A stretch of DNA of 64,000 nt from an uncultured Ruminococcus sp. (GCA_902802105.1 CADCKR010000001.1:33222-97221), one strand, 5' to 3'; positions 1 to 8,840 are shown, counted from the stretch's first letter. Notes: generated by a model from the sequence alone, not told the origin. Program-made: numbers and translations.

Positions 1-243
1 TGCAGGCTCACCTTCGATCTCCTGCTTATCCCAGTCGATACTGCTTATGTCAGCATTTTCATCGTTCTTCTGGATCTCTGTAAGCGCAAGGCTCAGGCCT
101 TCAAAGGTACAGTATATCCACTGTCCGTTGCCAAGCTCAGCCTTATCTGTTTTATAAGCCCATTTTGTGTTGCTGCATCCCGAAGCACACAGCACAGCCG
201 CAGCGCAGGCAACCGCACCCGCAGCTTTAAGTATATTCTTCAT
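1..243 (-). CDS. Putative lipoprotein, N-terminal part (runs off the window)
   Basis: Eighty-one codons are visible before the gene leaves the left edge. It starts at ATG 243 behind an AAGGGAAG ribosome site. The first 20 or so residues form a hydrophobic Ala-rich signal ending in a lipobox-like LCASGC, so the protein is probably exported and lipid-anchored at the Cys. The mature start (SNTKWAYKT) followed by an amphipathic stretch resembles lipoprotein foldases of the PrsA/SurA type seen in Clostridia, but the catalytic domain is outside the window, so this is only a guess. It has its own promoter at 285-313. Confidence 0.75.
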   Translation of the reverse strand, partial: MKNILKAAGAVACAAAVLCASGCSNTKWAYKTDKAELGNGQWIYCTFEGLSLALTEIQKNDENADISSIDWDKQEIEGEPA

Positions 244-284
244 AAAAAGATCTTCCCTTCAAGTAGATTATTGCACATAAAGTT

Positions 285-313
285 ATTATACATCAAAACT
301 TTCCGAAAGTCTA
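285..313 (-). promoter_or_regulatory. Promoter of the lipoprotein gene
   Basis: Read on the minus strand, a TAGACT -35 box (308-313) and a TATAAT -10 box (285-290) are separated by exactly 17 bp. This matches a housekeeping sigma-A promoter about 40 bp before the start codon at 243. Confidence 0.65.
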
Positions 314-354
314 TATTTATTTTTGTCATAAGCGTGAAATTTTGCAAATTTCTT

Positions 355-397
355 GACAAAAAACAAGCACCGATGAAGCACTCTGCTCCATCGGCAC
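355..397 (-). terminator. Intrinsic terminator after the Pro/Gln-rich membrane protein gene
   Basis: Arms GTGCCGATG and CATCGGTGC (367-397, with two G-U pairs) close a short loop and are followed on the minus strand by a T-rich run. It lies about 40 bp beyond the stop codon at 438. Confidence 0.7.
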
Positions 398-437
398 CCG
401 AAAAATACATATTATGCTCTATGGTAATATCACAAAA

Positions 438-881
438 TTACCACTGAATACCGCCGCGCTTGTTGTAGTAGCAGGTCACGCATCCTGAGAAGAAGATCAG
501 GAAGATGAACAGAACAATAGCTACAATCGCAAAAATAAGACCCCATGAAAGGAGCGCACCTCTTGGTTCGCCTCTCATTTTCTTCTTGTTGCCCAGGATA
601 AGGTTGAGCACAAGACCGCCTGCCGAGAACAGCAGTGAAACGATGACCATTATCAGGCCATAAACGTATGTGATCGTACCTGCCACGGCAGATGAAAGAA
701 TAGCAAGACACAGACCAAGTGCACTGCAAGCACAGGCAAGTATCTCAGCCATTTCAGCATCGAAGAACTTGATCTTCGGCTTCATGGGAGCATACTGATA
801 CGGCTGCATCGGCGGCATAGGAGGCATCGGCGGCTGCGGCTGCTGAGGCTGCTGCTGATATGGATTCTGATTATTATTCAT
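438..881 (-). CDS. Pro/Gln-rich N-terminus, multi-pass membrane protein (paralogue of the gene at 24932)
   Basis: A 147-residue protein. The first 35 residues are almost only Asn, Gln, Pro, Met and Tyr and are predicted to be disordered and cytoplasmic. Three hydrophobic segments follow at about 44-68, 72-95 and 108-133, then a short Cys-containing tail. The core (VYGLI, LFSAGG, GN, PRG, LGLIF-type blocks) is shared with the 150-residue protein at 24932-25384, so the two are paralogues. Such proteins are usually annotated as DUF4190-like or hypothetical; I cannot assign a function. ATG at 881 follows AAAGGA with 9-nt spacing. It has its own promoter and terminator, so it is monocistronic. Confidence 0.85.
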   Translation of the reverse strand: MNNNQNPYQQQPQQPQPPMPPMPPMQPYQYAPMKPKIKFFDAEMAEILACACSALGLCLAILSSAVAGTITYVYGLIMVIVSLLFSAGGLVLNLILGNKKKMRGEPRGALLSWGLIFAIVAIVLFIFLIFFSGCVTCYYNKRGGIQW

Positions 882-955
882 AGCTTTACATCCTTTCTTT
901 GATCGTATTAAAAAAATATATTAAACCGGATCCGCAAAGGATCCTGTACATCATT

Positions 956-984
956 ATAATATCACACTAAAGTATTGGTGTCAA
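956..984 (-). promoter_or_regulatory. Promoter of the Pro/Gln-rich membrane protein gene
   Basis: On the minus strand TTGACA (979-984) and TATTAT (956-961) lie 17 bp apart. The paralogue at 24932 has nearly the same promoter, TTGACT-17-TATTAT. Confidence 0.75.
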
Positions 985-1061
985 TTTTTGGAGAGAAAAA
1001 AACCATAACAGTGTTGTAACCATTTCCGGCACAAACAGGAAACGGCGTCACATTACAGGGA

Positions 1062-2441
1062 TCACGCACCCTGCTCCTTATGGTCAGCAAGAAGCAGCTT
1101 TACAACTTCCTCCGTATGCATACCGCGTGAACCCTTTACAAGAACAGTACAGCCTTTTTCAACGAGACCGCAAAGGGCATTGTAGGCTTCCGTGTTGCCG
1201 GCTGCCTTTACAACGCACGGGCAGCCGTTTTCGGCAGCACCCGCAGCCGTATTCCCTGAAAGAGGTCCGACGGCAACAAGCGCATCAACACCAAGCTCTG
1301 CCAGGTGCTTTCCTACGCCGTAATGCTCCGATGCCGCTTCATCGCCGAGCTCAAGCATATCAGCAAGGACTGCGATCGTTTTTCCGCCCGCTATGCTTTT
1401 CAGCACATCGAGCGAAGCCTTTGCCGCAGCCGGGCTTGCGTTGTAGCTGTCATCTATAAGCACAAGATCCTCACAGCGGTGTATCTGCTGTCTCATAGGA
1501 GCATTGCGGTAGGTCATAAGTCCTTCGCGCAAAGCATTCTCGTCAAGACCAAGAGCATCGCCGACCGCAAATGCCGCTGCGGCATTCATAACGCTGTGAA
1601 CGCCGAGAGCCGGTATTGTCAGCCTTACTGCCCTGTCTCCGCAGTGGCACACAAATTCCGTGTTAAAGCCGTTTACCTCAACATTGTCGGCATAATAGTC
1701 ATTGCTGCTGTCCATTCCGAAGGTAACCGTGCGAAACGGCTGCTTCCCGTGGAGCATTCTGAGCATAGGGTCATCGCCGTTCAGGAAGAGTATGCCGCTG
1801 CTGTCAAAATGCTTTGTTATTTTCAGCTTTTCGGACATGATGTTATCCTGAGTTTTCAGGTTCTCTATATGAGCCTTGCCGATGTTTGTCATTACTGCAA
1901 TATCCGGACGCGCAATATCGGCAAGTCTGTCCATCTCTCCGAATTCGCTCATTCCCATCTCGATAACGGCTATCTCGTTTTCCCTTGAGATATCAAACAT
2001 TGTTGCGGGCAGTCCTATCTGACTGTTGCGGTTGCCCTGCGTTTTCATCACGTTGAAGCCCTTTGACAGTGCCGCTGCGACCATCTCCTTGGTGCTTGTC
2101 TTGCCGACGCTACCGGTAATGCCAACGACCTTGACGTCAAGGCTGCTCCTGTAATGAGCCGCAAGCATCTGCATTGCCCTGCGTGTATCACTTACCTTTA
2201 TATAAGGCTTTGCAGCACCCTGCGGTGCATCGTATTCAGTCAGTGCGGCAGCTCCCTTTTCAAGGCACTGCTCTATAAATTTATGCGGATCTGTGTTTGC
2301 TCCCTTTATAGGCACAAACAGAGAGCCTTCCGTTACCTGTCTGCTGTCATACTGAACATTGGTTATCTCTGTTTCTCCGTCTCCGCAAAGCAGCGTACCG
2401 CCTGTGATCTCAGCCGCTTCTGATGCCGTAAACAGCTTCAT
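1062..2441 (-). CDS. murF: UDP-N-acetylmuramoyl-tripeptide--D-alanyl-D-alanine ligase MurF
   Basis: A cytoplasmic Mur ligase of 459 residues, the usual family length. It adds D-Ala-D-Ala to the UDP-MurNAc tripeptide using ATP, the last soluble step before lipid I. The N-terminal substrate domain covers about 1-100. The ATP-binding P-loop GITGSVGKTS is at about 107-116. The family pattern VIEMGMSEFGEM and the later DDSYNASP block (central to C-terminal domain junction) are visible. It lies 12 bp downstream of murE; a GAGGGG ribosome site overlaps the murE stop, so the two genes are co-transcribed and probably coupled. A possible weak hairpin lies downstream near 1020-1050, with the T-run displaced. 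Confidence 0.96.
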   Translation of the reverse strand: MKLFTASEAAEITGGTLLCGDGETEITNVQYDSRQVTEGSLFVPIKGANTDPHKFIEQCLEKGAAALTEYDAPQGAAKPYIKVSDTRRAMQMLAAHYRSSLDVKVVGITGSVGKTSTKEMVAAALSKGFNVMKTQGNRNSQIGLPATMFDISRENEIAVIEMGMSEFGEMDRLADIARPDIAVMTNIGKAHIENLKTQDNIMSEKLKITKHFDSSGILFLNGDDPMLRMLHGKQPFRTVTFGMDSSNDYYADNVEVNGFNTEFVCHCGDRAVRLTIPALGVHSVMNAAAAFAVGDALGLDENALREGLMTYRNAPMRQQIHRCEDLVLIDDSYNASPAAAKASLDVLKSIAGGKTIAVLADMLELGDEAASEHYGVGKHLAELGVDALVAVGPLSGNTAAGAAENGCPCVVKAAGNTEAYNALCGLVEKGCTVLVKGSRGMHTEEVVKLLLADHKEQGA

Positions 2442-2453
2442 GCACTCAACCCC

Positions 2454-3923
2454 TCAATTCTTATTATCTTTCATGTCCTTCAGTATCCCGGCTATGACCT
2501 CACGCTCATCATAGTGGGTCTTGACGCCGTTCTTGTCCTGATAGTCCTCGTGACCCTTGCCGGCAAGAACGATTATATCTCCGTCCTGAGCATTCTCGAT
2601 GCAGTAGCGTATAGCGTCTGTCCTGTCGGGTATGACCACATACTTGCCGCCGGTCTTGTTTATTCCTGTCCTGATATCCTCAATAATATCCATCACGTTC
2701 TCAAAGCGCGAGTTATCCTCGGTGATAACGGAAAGATCCGACATTCTGCCGGATATCTCACCCATTTCAAAGCGTCTGTCTCTCGGACGGTTGCCGCCTG
2801 CTCCGAAAAGTGTAACTATGCGCCCCGGATCGTATTCCCGGAGTGTGGAAAGAATGTTTTCCATGCTGACGGCGTTGTGCGCATAGTCGATAAGCAGGGT
2901 ATAATTGCCCGGAACCTTTACAGGCTCCACTCTGCCCTTGACATGGACCTCGTTAAGACCGTCATATATATCCTTCTCGCTTACGCCGAAGTGCAGGCAG
3001 ACCGCTATCGCCGCCAATGCATTATAAACATTGAACTTGCCCGGAACAGCCACACTGAACGATGAAGTTATCCTGCCCTCGGTATCGAAGCCGACGCCAA
3101 GATATCCTGCCCTTGAAACGAGATGTTCATTTTTCGCTCTCAGCTCTGCCTTTTCGGAAAATCCGAATGTTTCCACACGGCACGTATGACCTTCAAGCAT
3201 TTTTTCATAAGCTTTATCATCAATATTGAAAATGCCTGTACCGCACTGTCTGAAAAGCATGGCCTTACACTGAGCATATTCCTCCATGTCAGCGTGTTCA
3301 ACACCGCCGATGTGGTCATGCGAAAAGTTTGTGAAAACTCCGTAATCAAAGAAGAAGCCGTCTGTTCTGTGCCACTTCAGGCCGAGCGATGACGCCTCCA
3401 TAACAACGCATCTGCAGCCCTCGTCTATCATCTGACGCATAGCCCTTTGTATCTCGTAGGATTCAGGGGTAGTGTTTGCGGTTTTTATTATCCTGTCACC
3501 TATAATAATCCCGAGAGTGCCTATAACGCCTGTCTTCATGCCTGCCTTTTCAAGTATCGACCTCACCATGCAGGCGGTAGTGGTCTTGCCCTTGGTGCCT
3601 GTTATGCCTATGGTTTTGAGCGTATCCGCAGGATTTCCGAAATATTCTGCGCTGATAAAAGCAAGCGCCTTTCTTGTGTCCTTTACCTTTATCACTGCCG
3701 CACCGTTTATCTCAATATCCCTGCTTATGACCACAGCTGCGGCGCCGGCATCGGCGGCAGCCTGTGCATACTGATGACCGTCTGCGCTTGCGCCTACAAG
3801 ACACACAAAAACACAGTCCCTGCACACCTTGCGTGAATCATATACGACTTCGGAAATTTCTACATTGGTATCTCCCTTTTCAACACTATAATTCACCCTT
3901 GAAAGAAGTTTTTCAAGCTTCAT
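2454..3923 (-). CDS. murE: UDP-N-acetylmuramoyl-L-alanyl-D-glutamate ligase MurE (probably meso-diaminopimelate-adding)
   Basis: A 489-residue Mur ligase that adds the third amino acid of the peptidoglycan stem. The P-loop GITGTKGKTTT is at about 107-117, the carbamylated-lysine position is in AQCKAML (about K220), and the C-terminal domain has GAGGNRPRDRR. The substrate-specificity motif reads DNSR (about 403-406). meso-DAP enzymes have DNPR and lysine enzymes lack the Arg, so meso-DAP is the likely substrate, with an unusual Ser in place of Pro. Start ATG 3923 follows GGAGGTG. It is first gene of the murE-murF operon; a TAAAAT-like -10 lies in the AT-rich stretch just upstream. Confidence 0.96.
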   Translation of the reverse strand: MKLEKLLSRVNYSVEKGDTNVEISEVVYDSRKVCRDCVFVCLVGASADGHQYAQAAADAGAAAVVISRDIEINGAAVIKVKDTRKALAFISAEYFGNPADTLKTIGITGTKGKTTTACMVRSILEKAGMKTGVIGTLGIIIGDRIIKTANTTPESYEIQRAMRQMIDEGCRCVVMEASSLGLKWHRTDGFFFDYGVFTNFSHDHIGGVEHADMEEYAQCKAMLFRQCGTGIFNIDDKAYEKMLEGHTCRVETFGFSEKAELRAKNEHLVSRAGYLGVGFDTEGRITSSFSVAVPGKFNVYNALAAIAVCLHFGVSEKDIYDGLNEVHVKGRVEPVKVPGNYTLLIDYAHNAVSMENILSTLREYDPGRIVTLFGAGGNRPRDRRFEMGEISGRMSDLSVITEDNSRFENVMDIIEDIRTGINKTGGKYVVIPDRTDAIRYCIENAQDGDIIVLAGKGHEDYQDKNGVKTHYDEREVIAGILKDMKDNKN

Positions 3924-4076
3924 GGTTAAACACCTCCGTCACTAATCTATCTATTATTTTATCACAGAATATATTCATCTTCAATAGCTCCGCATTACCT
4001 CAACGAAAAATTTTCCCGCACAGATAAAAATATGAAAAAGTCGAAATTCCCCTACTCTTTTTTCTGCAGAACGAGG

Positions 4077-4082
4077 TATAAT
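4077..4082 (+). promoter_or_regulatory. -10 element of a promoter for the small membrane protein
   Basis: A perfect TATAAT lies about 44 bp before the start codon at 4126. No good -35 box is seen at 17 bp, so only the -10 is called. Confidence 0.4.
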
Positions 4083-4125
4083 AATGTTGCAGTATGAAAG
4101 AACATAAACGAAAGGAATGAATGGT

Positions 4126-4311
4126 ATGATAATTATTATTCTTGTACTTCTGATAATTGCTGTATTTTTACTGAGCAAAATTCTGGGCTTCAACATTGAT
4201 TATACACGCGGTGCGAACATCTACAAAAACAGCGCCGATAATCTTAATAACGATCAGTTTCTTGACGTTTCAGACCATGAATACTACAACGATGATGGTG
4301 TGCTGAAGTAA
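4126..4311 (+). CDS. Small membrane protein
   Basis: A 61-residue protein whose first 20 residues are nearly all Ile, Leu and Val (one membrane segment). An acidic, Asn- and Asp-rich soluble tail follows. I chose ATG 4126 rather than the upstream in-frame ATG 4117 because the GAAAGGA ribosome site (4110-4116) is 9 nt before 4126 and would abut 4117. No family is recognised. It stands alone between divergent murE and convergent leuD, with a clear terminator at 4349-4382 that supports its being expressed. Confidence 0.7.
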   Translation: MIIIILVLLIIAVFLLSKILGFNIDYTRGANIYKNSADNLNNDQFLDVSDHEYYNDDGVLK

Positions 4312-4348
4312 CGGCTTACAAGCCTGTCGCTTACATCCATAAAAGTTC

Positions 4349-4382
4349 ATCCCTCAACCGCGATCGGCTGAGGGATTTTTTT
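4349..4382 (+). terminator. Intrinsic terminator between the small membrane protein gene and leuD
   Basis: Eight-base arms ATCCCTCA and TGAGGGAT enclose a GC-rich loop and are followed on the plus strand by seven T residues. It ends the plus-strand gene; for leuD on the minus strand the following sequence is less T-rich. Confidence 0.88.
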
Positions 4383-4389
4383 ATTCATA

Positions 4390-4875
4390 TCATGCCTTTG
4401 TAACGTGAGGGATAAGTCCTCCGTCGGCTATTATCTCCTGAATAAACGGCGGGAAAGGCTCTGCCTGATAAGTCTTGCCCGTTGTAACATCCGTTATAAC
4501 GCCTGTGTCAAAATCAACGCTTACCTCGTCACCGCTTTTTATTTCCTTTGAAGCGGCCTCGCATTCAAGTATCGGCAGACCGATATTTATAGCGTTCCTG
4601 TAGAAGATGCGGGCAAAGGTAGAAGCTATAACGCAGCTTATGCCCGAAGCCTTGATAGCAATGGGGGCGTGTTCACGGGATGAACCGCAGCCGAAGTTCT
4701 TCTCGGCGACCATAATATCGCCGTCCTTTACCTTCTTTGTGAAATCTATGTCGATATCCTCCATGCAGTGAGCCGCAAGCTCCTTGTGCGAGCTGGTATT
4801 GAGGTATCTTGCCGGAATGATAACGTCTGTATCAACATTGTCTCCGTATTTATGTACAGTACCGTGAGCTTTCAT
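4390..4875 (-). CDS. leuD: 3-isopropylmalate dehydratase small subunit
   Basis: A 161-residue swivel domain of the aconitase superfamily, in the short form used by archaea and Clostridia. With LeuC it converts 2-isopropylmalate to 3-isopropylmalate in leucine synthesis. It begins [17 protein letters not shown], and the [10 protein letters not shown] loop that binds the substrate carboxylate is intact. The gene is 17 bp downstream of leuC, with the same strand and a ribosome site in the gap, so they form one operon. leuA and leuB are not in the window. Confidence 0.95.
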   Translation of the reverse strand: MKAHGTVHKYGDNVDTDVIIPARYLNTSSHKELAAHCMEDIDIDFTKKVKDGDIMVAEKNFGCGSSREHAPIAIKASGISCVIASTFARIFYRNAINIGLPILECEAASKEIKSGDEVSVDFDTGVITDVTTGKTYQAEPFPPFIQEIIADGGLIPHVTKA

Positions 4876-4892
4876 TTTACAGCACTCCTTTC

Positions 4893-6167
4893 TCAGTTCC
4901 CGCAGACCTTTGCAGGGTCGGTTATGTAGCCTGTAACAGCGCTTGCAGCAGCGACCGCAGGGCTTGCAAGATAGACCTCAGACTCTACATGACCCATTCT
5001 GCCCACAAAGTTCCTGTTCGTGGTGGATATAGCACGCTCACCCTTTGCAAGTATGCCCATGTGGCCGCCAAGGCACGGGCCGCAGGTAGGAGTAGAAACA
5101 ACAGCGCCGGCCTCAATGAAGATATCAAAAAGACCCTCGTGCATAGCCTGGAGATATACGCTCTGTGTGCTGGGTATGATAATGCATCTTACACCCTTTG
5201 CGACCTTTCTGCCCTTGAGAACCTCTGCGGCTGCTCTAAGATCGGATATTCTGCCGTTAGTGCATGAGCCGATAACTGCCTGATCTATCTTTACTTCTGT
5301 TTCACCGATCTTGTCAACAGTCCTTGCGTTCTCCGGAAGATGCGGGAAAGCTACTGTCGGGCGGAGAGCTGAAAGGTCGATAGTATATTCCTCGTCATAC
5401 TCGGCATCGTCATCTGCGGTGTATTCCACCGGCTCACCCTTGAATCTGTCTCTGATATACTCTCTTGTAATGTCATCTACCGGGAAGATGCCGTTCTTTG
5501 CGCCGGCCTCGATAGCCATGTTTGCTATGCAGAGCCTGTCATCTATGGAGAGATATTTAAGCCCGTCGCCGAAAAATTCCATTGAGCGGTACAGTGCGCC
5601 GTCAACGCCTATCATGCCTATTATGTGCAGGATAATATCCTTGCCGCTTATGAACGGTGCAGGCTTATTAATCAGCACAAACTTTATAGCGGACGGGACC
5701 TTGAACCATGTCTTGCCGCTTATCATGCCCGCAGCCATATCGGTAGAACCGACGCCTGTGGAGAAAGCTCCGAGTGCGCCGTATGTGCAGGTGTGAGAAT
5801 CGGCGCCTATGCAGAGCGTACCCGGACCTACAAGTCCCTTTTCCGGCAGGAGAGAATGCTCTATTCCCATCTGTCCTACGTCAAAGAAATTCTTTATATC
5901 GTACTTATCCGCAAACTGACGAACCTGCTTGCACTGTTCAGCAGCCTTGATATCCTTATTAGGCGTGAAGTGATCCATTACCATTGCGATCTTTGAATTA
6001 TCAAACACTGCCGATGCCTTGTTTTCATTGAAAACATTGATAGCAACGGGAGATGTGATATCGTTGCCCAGAACCATATCGAGCTTTGCTTCGATAAGCT
6101 GACCTGCCTTTACGCTTGGCAGACCGGCATGGGCAGCAAGTATTTTTTGTGACATTGTCATTCCCAC
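4893..6167 (-). CDS. leuC: 3-isopropylmalate dehydratase large subunit
   Basis: A 424-residue subunit of the LeuC2/archaeal-type (420-residue) branch. It carries the iron-sulfur cluster: the family's cluster Cys residues are visible in GSCTNGR and TCGPCLGG, and [14 protein letters not shown] is the active-site block. Start: an AAGGGGG ribosome site is 9 nt before GTG 6167, so the GTG is preferred over the two ATG codons that follow at residues 3 and 5. Homoaconitase or related dehydratases are the alternative, but pairing with LeuD and the presence of ilv genes favour leucine synthesis. Confidence 0.94.
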   Translation of the reverse strand: MGMTMSQKILAAHAGLPSVKAGQLIEAKLDMVLGNDITSPVAINVFNENKASAVFDNSKIAMVMDHFTPNKDIKAAEQCKQVRQFADKYDIKNFFDVGQMGIEHSLLPEKGLVGPGTLCIGADSHTCTYGALGAFSTGVGSTDMAAGMISGKTWFKVPSAIKFVLINKPAPFISGKDIILHIIGMIGVDGALYRSMEFFGDGLKYLSIDDRLCIANMAIEAGAKNGIFPVDDITREYIRDRFKGEPVEYTADDDAEYDEEYTIDLSALRPTVAFPHLPENARTVDKIGETEVKIDQAVIGSCTNGRISDLRAAAEVLKGRKVAKGVRCIIIPSTQSVYLQAMHEGLFDIFIEAGAVVSTPTCGPCLGGHMGILAKGERAISTTNRNFVGRMGHVESEVYLASPAVAAASAVTGYITDPAKVCGN

Positions 6168-6271
6168 TTGAATTGACCCCCTTATTTTTAACTTTATATA
6201 TTATAATAAATAGCGCCGCAAAAATCAAGCTATTATCTGCAATCACCCTGAAATCAATTTTTGTCAGTAAA

Positions 6272-6310
6272 TTCTCAAAGTAAATTCCACAGTAGAATTT
6301 ACTTTGAGAA
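6272..6310. repeat. Perfect 16-bp inverted repeat in the leuC upstream gap
   Basis: Arms 6272-6287 and 6295-6310 are perfectly complementary with a 7-nt loop. A partial copy of one arm (TTTGAGAATTTACT) recurs at about 6484. The gap 6168-6605 holds no gene; it contains this hairpin, one end of the GGAAATCAATTTT family at about 6249, and the palindrome at 6362-6436. Confidence 0.7.
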
Positions 6311-6361
6311 CTATGAATGAGCAGATTTAAGGCAACACCGCACAATATTCCGGCAATTCTG

Positions 6362-6436
6362 ACCCCTCCGCCGCCTGCGGCGGTTCCCCTCCCCTGAAAG
6401 GGGAGGGGACGCGGACGAAGTCCGTGACGGAGGGGT
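6362..6436. repeat. GC-rich composite palindromic repeat
   Basis: A 75-bp unit bounded by ACCCCTCCG and CGGAGGGGT. It contains two internal hairpins, one around CCGCCTGCGG and one around CCCCTCCCCTGAAAGGGG. The composition is far more GC-rich than its surroundings, and the layout is typical of dispersed palindromic repeats of gut Clostridia. Only one copy is in the window. Confidence 0.6.
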
Positions 6437-6605
6437 TCCGAAAGCAAAAATTTTTGTGCACTTTTCAGATTTGCTCATTTATAGTTTGAGAATTTACTCT
6501 GCGCAAAATAATTCAGAATTTTTTTAAATAAGGTTGTATTTTTGTTTAAAATAATTTATACTTATAGGAGGTATGATCATGTAAAAGTATCGAAAGAGGT
6601 TAATT

Positions 6606-7829
6606 ATGAGCAGAAGATCATCATTCGGCTACAGCTCTTACCGTCCGCGCTCATACCGCTCAGGCGGATACGGCGGACGGCGCAGAAAGGGCGGCAAGAG
6701 TGCGGTCATTGCAATAAGTATAATTGCCCTTATCCTTATAGCAGCTGCTGTACCTGCTATCTATTTTGCTTTTATGAGGGATAAGGGACATGAGGAAATA
6801 AAAGAGCAAACAAGCACGGCTTCATCATACGAAAACTCCTTGCATGAAGTCAGCGAGCTTTCCGCTGCATCAAAGGAGGAATCCGCTCAGAACTCTGCGC
6901 CGGAATCATCTCCGGATCCTGATATTGAAGGCTACCATGACGGCAACGTATTCATGTACGACCGCAGCGGATACGAAATGTTCTATGGCACAGACGGCTC
7001 CGCACAAAATTATGCCGACATTGTATCGGCAGTAAAGGCGGCAGTAGGCAAGGATGTAAAGGTATATAATATGGTAGTGCCAAATCACGCTCCCTTCGGC
7101 CTGCCTGAAAAGTATCTTTCTCAGATGAACGATGAAAAGGAAAATATAAAAAAGATATACTCCTCCTACACAGAAGACGTTACACCAATAGATGTATTTG
7201 CCGCAGAAAACGACCACAGGAGCGAATATACCTACTTCAAGACCGACCACAACTGGACGGCTCTCGGCGCATATTATGCATATCAGGAATTCTGCAAGGC
7301 AGCAAATACCAAAGCCATTGAATTGTCCTCACTTTCAAAAGGGAATATCACAGGCTTCAGGGGTTCGCTTTTTGCAGCGACCAGAACAGATGAAAATCCT
7401 GACGGAAACAAGGAGCTCAGCGCAAATCCCGATACAGTAATATATTATAATATGCCATGCATCGAAAGCTGCATACTGCTCGAAAACGGCAAGACCGAGG
7501 AGCAGGAGGTACCGATCATCGCATCATTCGCAGAGGGCTCAAATTCATACAGCGCATTTATCTGGGGCAATAATCCCTACATGAAAGTTACAACAACGCA
7601 AAAGACAGGCAGAAAGCTCTGCATAATAAAGGATTCCTACGGATGTGCATTTGCGCCCTTTGTTACTGCCAATTACGACGAGGTATTTATTGTCGATCCG
7701 AGCTTTTACGAGGGCAACGCAGCAGAGTACATCATAAACAACAAATACACGGACGTACTCATTATCAACAGCGTTATGAACGCAAACACAAGCTTTAAAG
7801 CAAACGATATCATGACAATAATAAAGTAA
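6606..7829 (+). CDS. DHHW-family membrane-anchored protein (SGNH-like fold predicted)
   Basis: A 407-residue protein. Residues 1-32 are Ser, Arg, Gly and Tyr rich and basic, followed by one transmembrane helix at about 34-55 and then a Ser/Glu-rich linker. The large domain lies outside the membrane. Its block FKTDHNWTALGAYYAY carries the DH(N/H)W signature of the Firmicutes DHHW family, related to AlgX/DltD-type SGNH proteins that act on cell-surface polymers. A later KDSYGCAFAPF block fits the nucleophile-like loop of that fold. The substrate is unknown. ATG 6606 follows AGAGGT. It stands alone; a repeat follows immediately after the stop. Confidence 0.75.
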   Translation: MSRRSSFGYSSYRPRSYRSGGYGGRRRKGGKSAVIAISIIALILIAAAVPAIYFAFMRDKGHEEIKEQTSTASSYENSLHEVSELSAASKEESAQNSAPESSPDPDIEGYHDGNVFMYDRSGYEMFYGTDGSAQNYADIVSAVKAAVGKDVKVYNMVVPNHAPFGLPEKYLSQMNDEKENIKKIYSSYTEDVTPIDVFAAENDHRSEYTYFKTDHNWTALGAYYAYQEFCKAANTKAIELSSLSKGNITGFRGSLFAATRTDENPDGNKELSANPDTVIYYNMPCIESCILLENGKTEEQEVPIIASFAEGSNSYSAFIWGNNPYMKVTTTQKTGRKLCIIKDSYGCAFAPFVTANYDEVFIVDPSFYEGNAAEYIINNKYTDVLIINSVMNANTSFKANDIMTIIK

Positions 7830-7836
7830 CCGCAAA

Positions 7837-7944
7837 CATGGAGATCAATTTTTAAAATTTTGCAAAGCACTGCTGATTTATGCTATGCCGCCGTCAACAA
7901 CTGACGAATAAGCATAAATGAGCGGCTCAAAATTGATTTCCGTG
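7837..7944. repeat. GGAAATCAATTTT-family element, two-ended copy
   Basis: It starts CATGGAGATCAATTTT (7837) and ends AAAATTGATTTCCGTG (7944), so the ends are imperfect inverted repeats. About 75 bp of unrelated interior lie between. No open frame is present. It sits directly before the Nudix gene's ribosome site. Confidence 0.7.
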
Positions 7945-7968
7945 ACTAAAGATAAGGAGGTGTGCCGA

Positions 7969-8661
7969 TTGCTCGGAAAAAATGTTAAAATAGAGATTTT
8001 CGGTACACTTGCCGAAAAAAAGCTCTATTCGGGATTTATCGTCGGGCGCAGTCATACAGATATGCGTTCGGTATACATAATAACAAACAGACCGCTTCAC
8101 GAAAAAACAGACTGCACAATAATCGCAATAGCGTCTTGTCAGAACAAAAGCCAGACAAGGCTTGTAGGCGCACCTGTTAACGAGATATTCTACGAGCCGG
8201 AAATAAGAGCAAGGCTAAATATGATATCCGCGAAGTTTGACAAGCTTATTTGTATGTACGAAAAATCCTGCGGCGCTGTAGTGTACAAGAAAGTGCCTAA
8301 AGATAAAATAAAAATACTGCTTGTCAAGAACCACAACGGAAAGTGCTGGACCTTCCCTAAGGGGCACGTTGAGCTGAACGAATCCGAAAAGCAAACCGCT
8401 CTGCGTGAGATAAAGGAAGAAACCGGACTGGATGTAACAATAGAGCCCAATTTCAGGCAGACAAGCATATACAGGCCATTCGGAAAAATAAAGAAGTATG
8501 TCGTATTCTTTTTGGCAAGGGCAACAGAAACAGCTGTGAGTATGCAGCAAAGCGAGATAGATTATTATTTATGGGTCTCGATCGAGGATGCAATGCACCT
8601 TTGCAGCCACGACAACGACATGAAAATACTTGCCGAAGTGCGCAGACGCTTCCGCAAATAG
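7969..8661 (+). CDS. Nudix hydrolase with an N-terminal diphosphatase-like domain
   Basis: A 230-residue protein starting at TTG 7969: an AAGGAGG site at 7954-7960 is 8 nt upstream. Longer versions would start inside the repeat element. The C-terminal half has a perfect Nudix box (GX5EX7REUXEEXGU) starting GHVELNE and continuing REIKEETGL, so it should hydrolyse a nucleoside diphosphate linked to another group using a divalent metal. The first 90 or so residues (VYIITNRPL, TIIAIAS) resemble a shortened clostridial inorganic-pyrophosphatase-like domain that often precedes such Nudix domains; this part is inference. It is monocistronic, ended by the hairpin at 8666-8715. Confidence 0.85.
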   Translation: MLGKNVKIEIFGTLAEKKLYSGFIVGRSHTDMRSVYIITNRPLHEKTDCTIIAIASCQNKSQTRLVGAPVNEIFYEPEIRARLNMISAKFDKLICMYEKSCGAVVYKKVPKDKIKILLVKNHNGKCWTFPKGHVELNESEKQTALREIKEETGLDVTIEPNFRQTSIYRPFGKIKKYVVFFLARATETAVSMQQSEIDYYLWVSIEDAMHLCSHDNDMKILAEVRRRFRK

Positions 8662-8665
8662 CAAA

Positions 8666-8715
8666 AACAGACCGATGAAATGTCAGGATACATTCCATCG
8701 GTCTGTTGATTTTTA
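8666..8715 (+). terminator. Intrinsic terminator after the Nudix gene
   Basis: Twelve-base arms AACAGACCGATG and CATCGGTCTGTT close a short loop and are followed by GATTTTTAT. Confidence 0.85.
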
Positions 8716-8747
8716 TAAACTGTCTGCTATCATGCAAAAGACCCTTA

Positions 8748-8810
8748 ATACTAATACCTAACGAAAATCAGACCGCAAACCTAAGTCTGCTTTTTATCAG
8801 GAATTAGTAT
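8748..8810. repeat. ATACTAATACC palindromic repeat, copy 1 (bidirectional terminator-like)
   Basis: It runs from ATACTAATACCTAAC to GGAATTAGTAT. A central hairpin (CAGAC/GTCTG) is flanked by A-rich and T-rich runs that can act in either direction. It lies between the convergent Nudix and trpS genes, about 30 bp from the trpS stop, and probably ends the aminotransferase-trpS operon. Confidence 0.75.
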
Positions 8811-8840
8811 AAAGGCGGCTGCTGAAATTCCATGCAGGCC

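Noticed and set aside
6025-6447. Minus-strand reading frame of about 140 codons upstream of leuC
   Set aside because: It runs through the GC-rich palindrome and inverted repeat, overlaps leuC, and has Arg/Gly-rich composition without a ribosome site; it is a by-product of the repeat.
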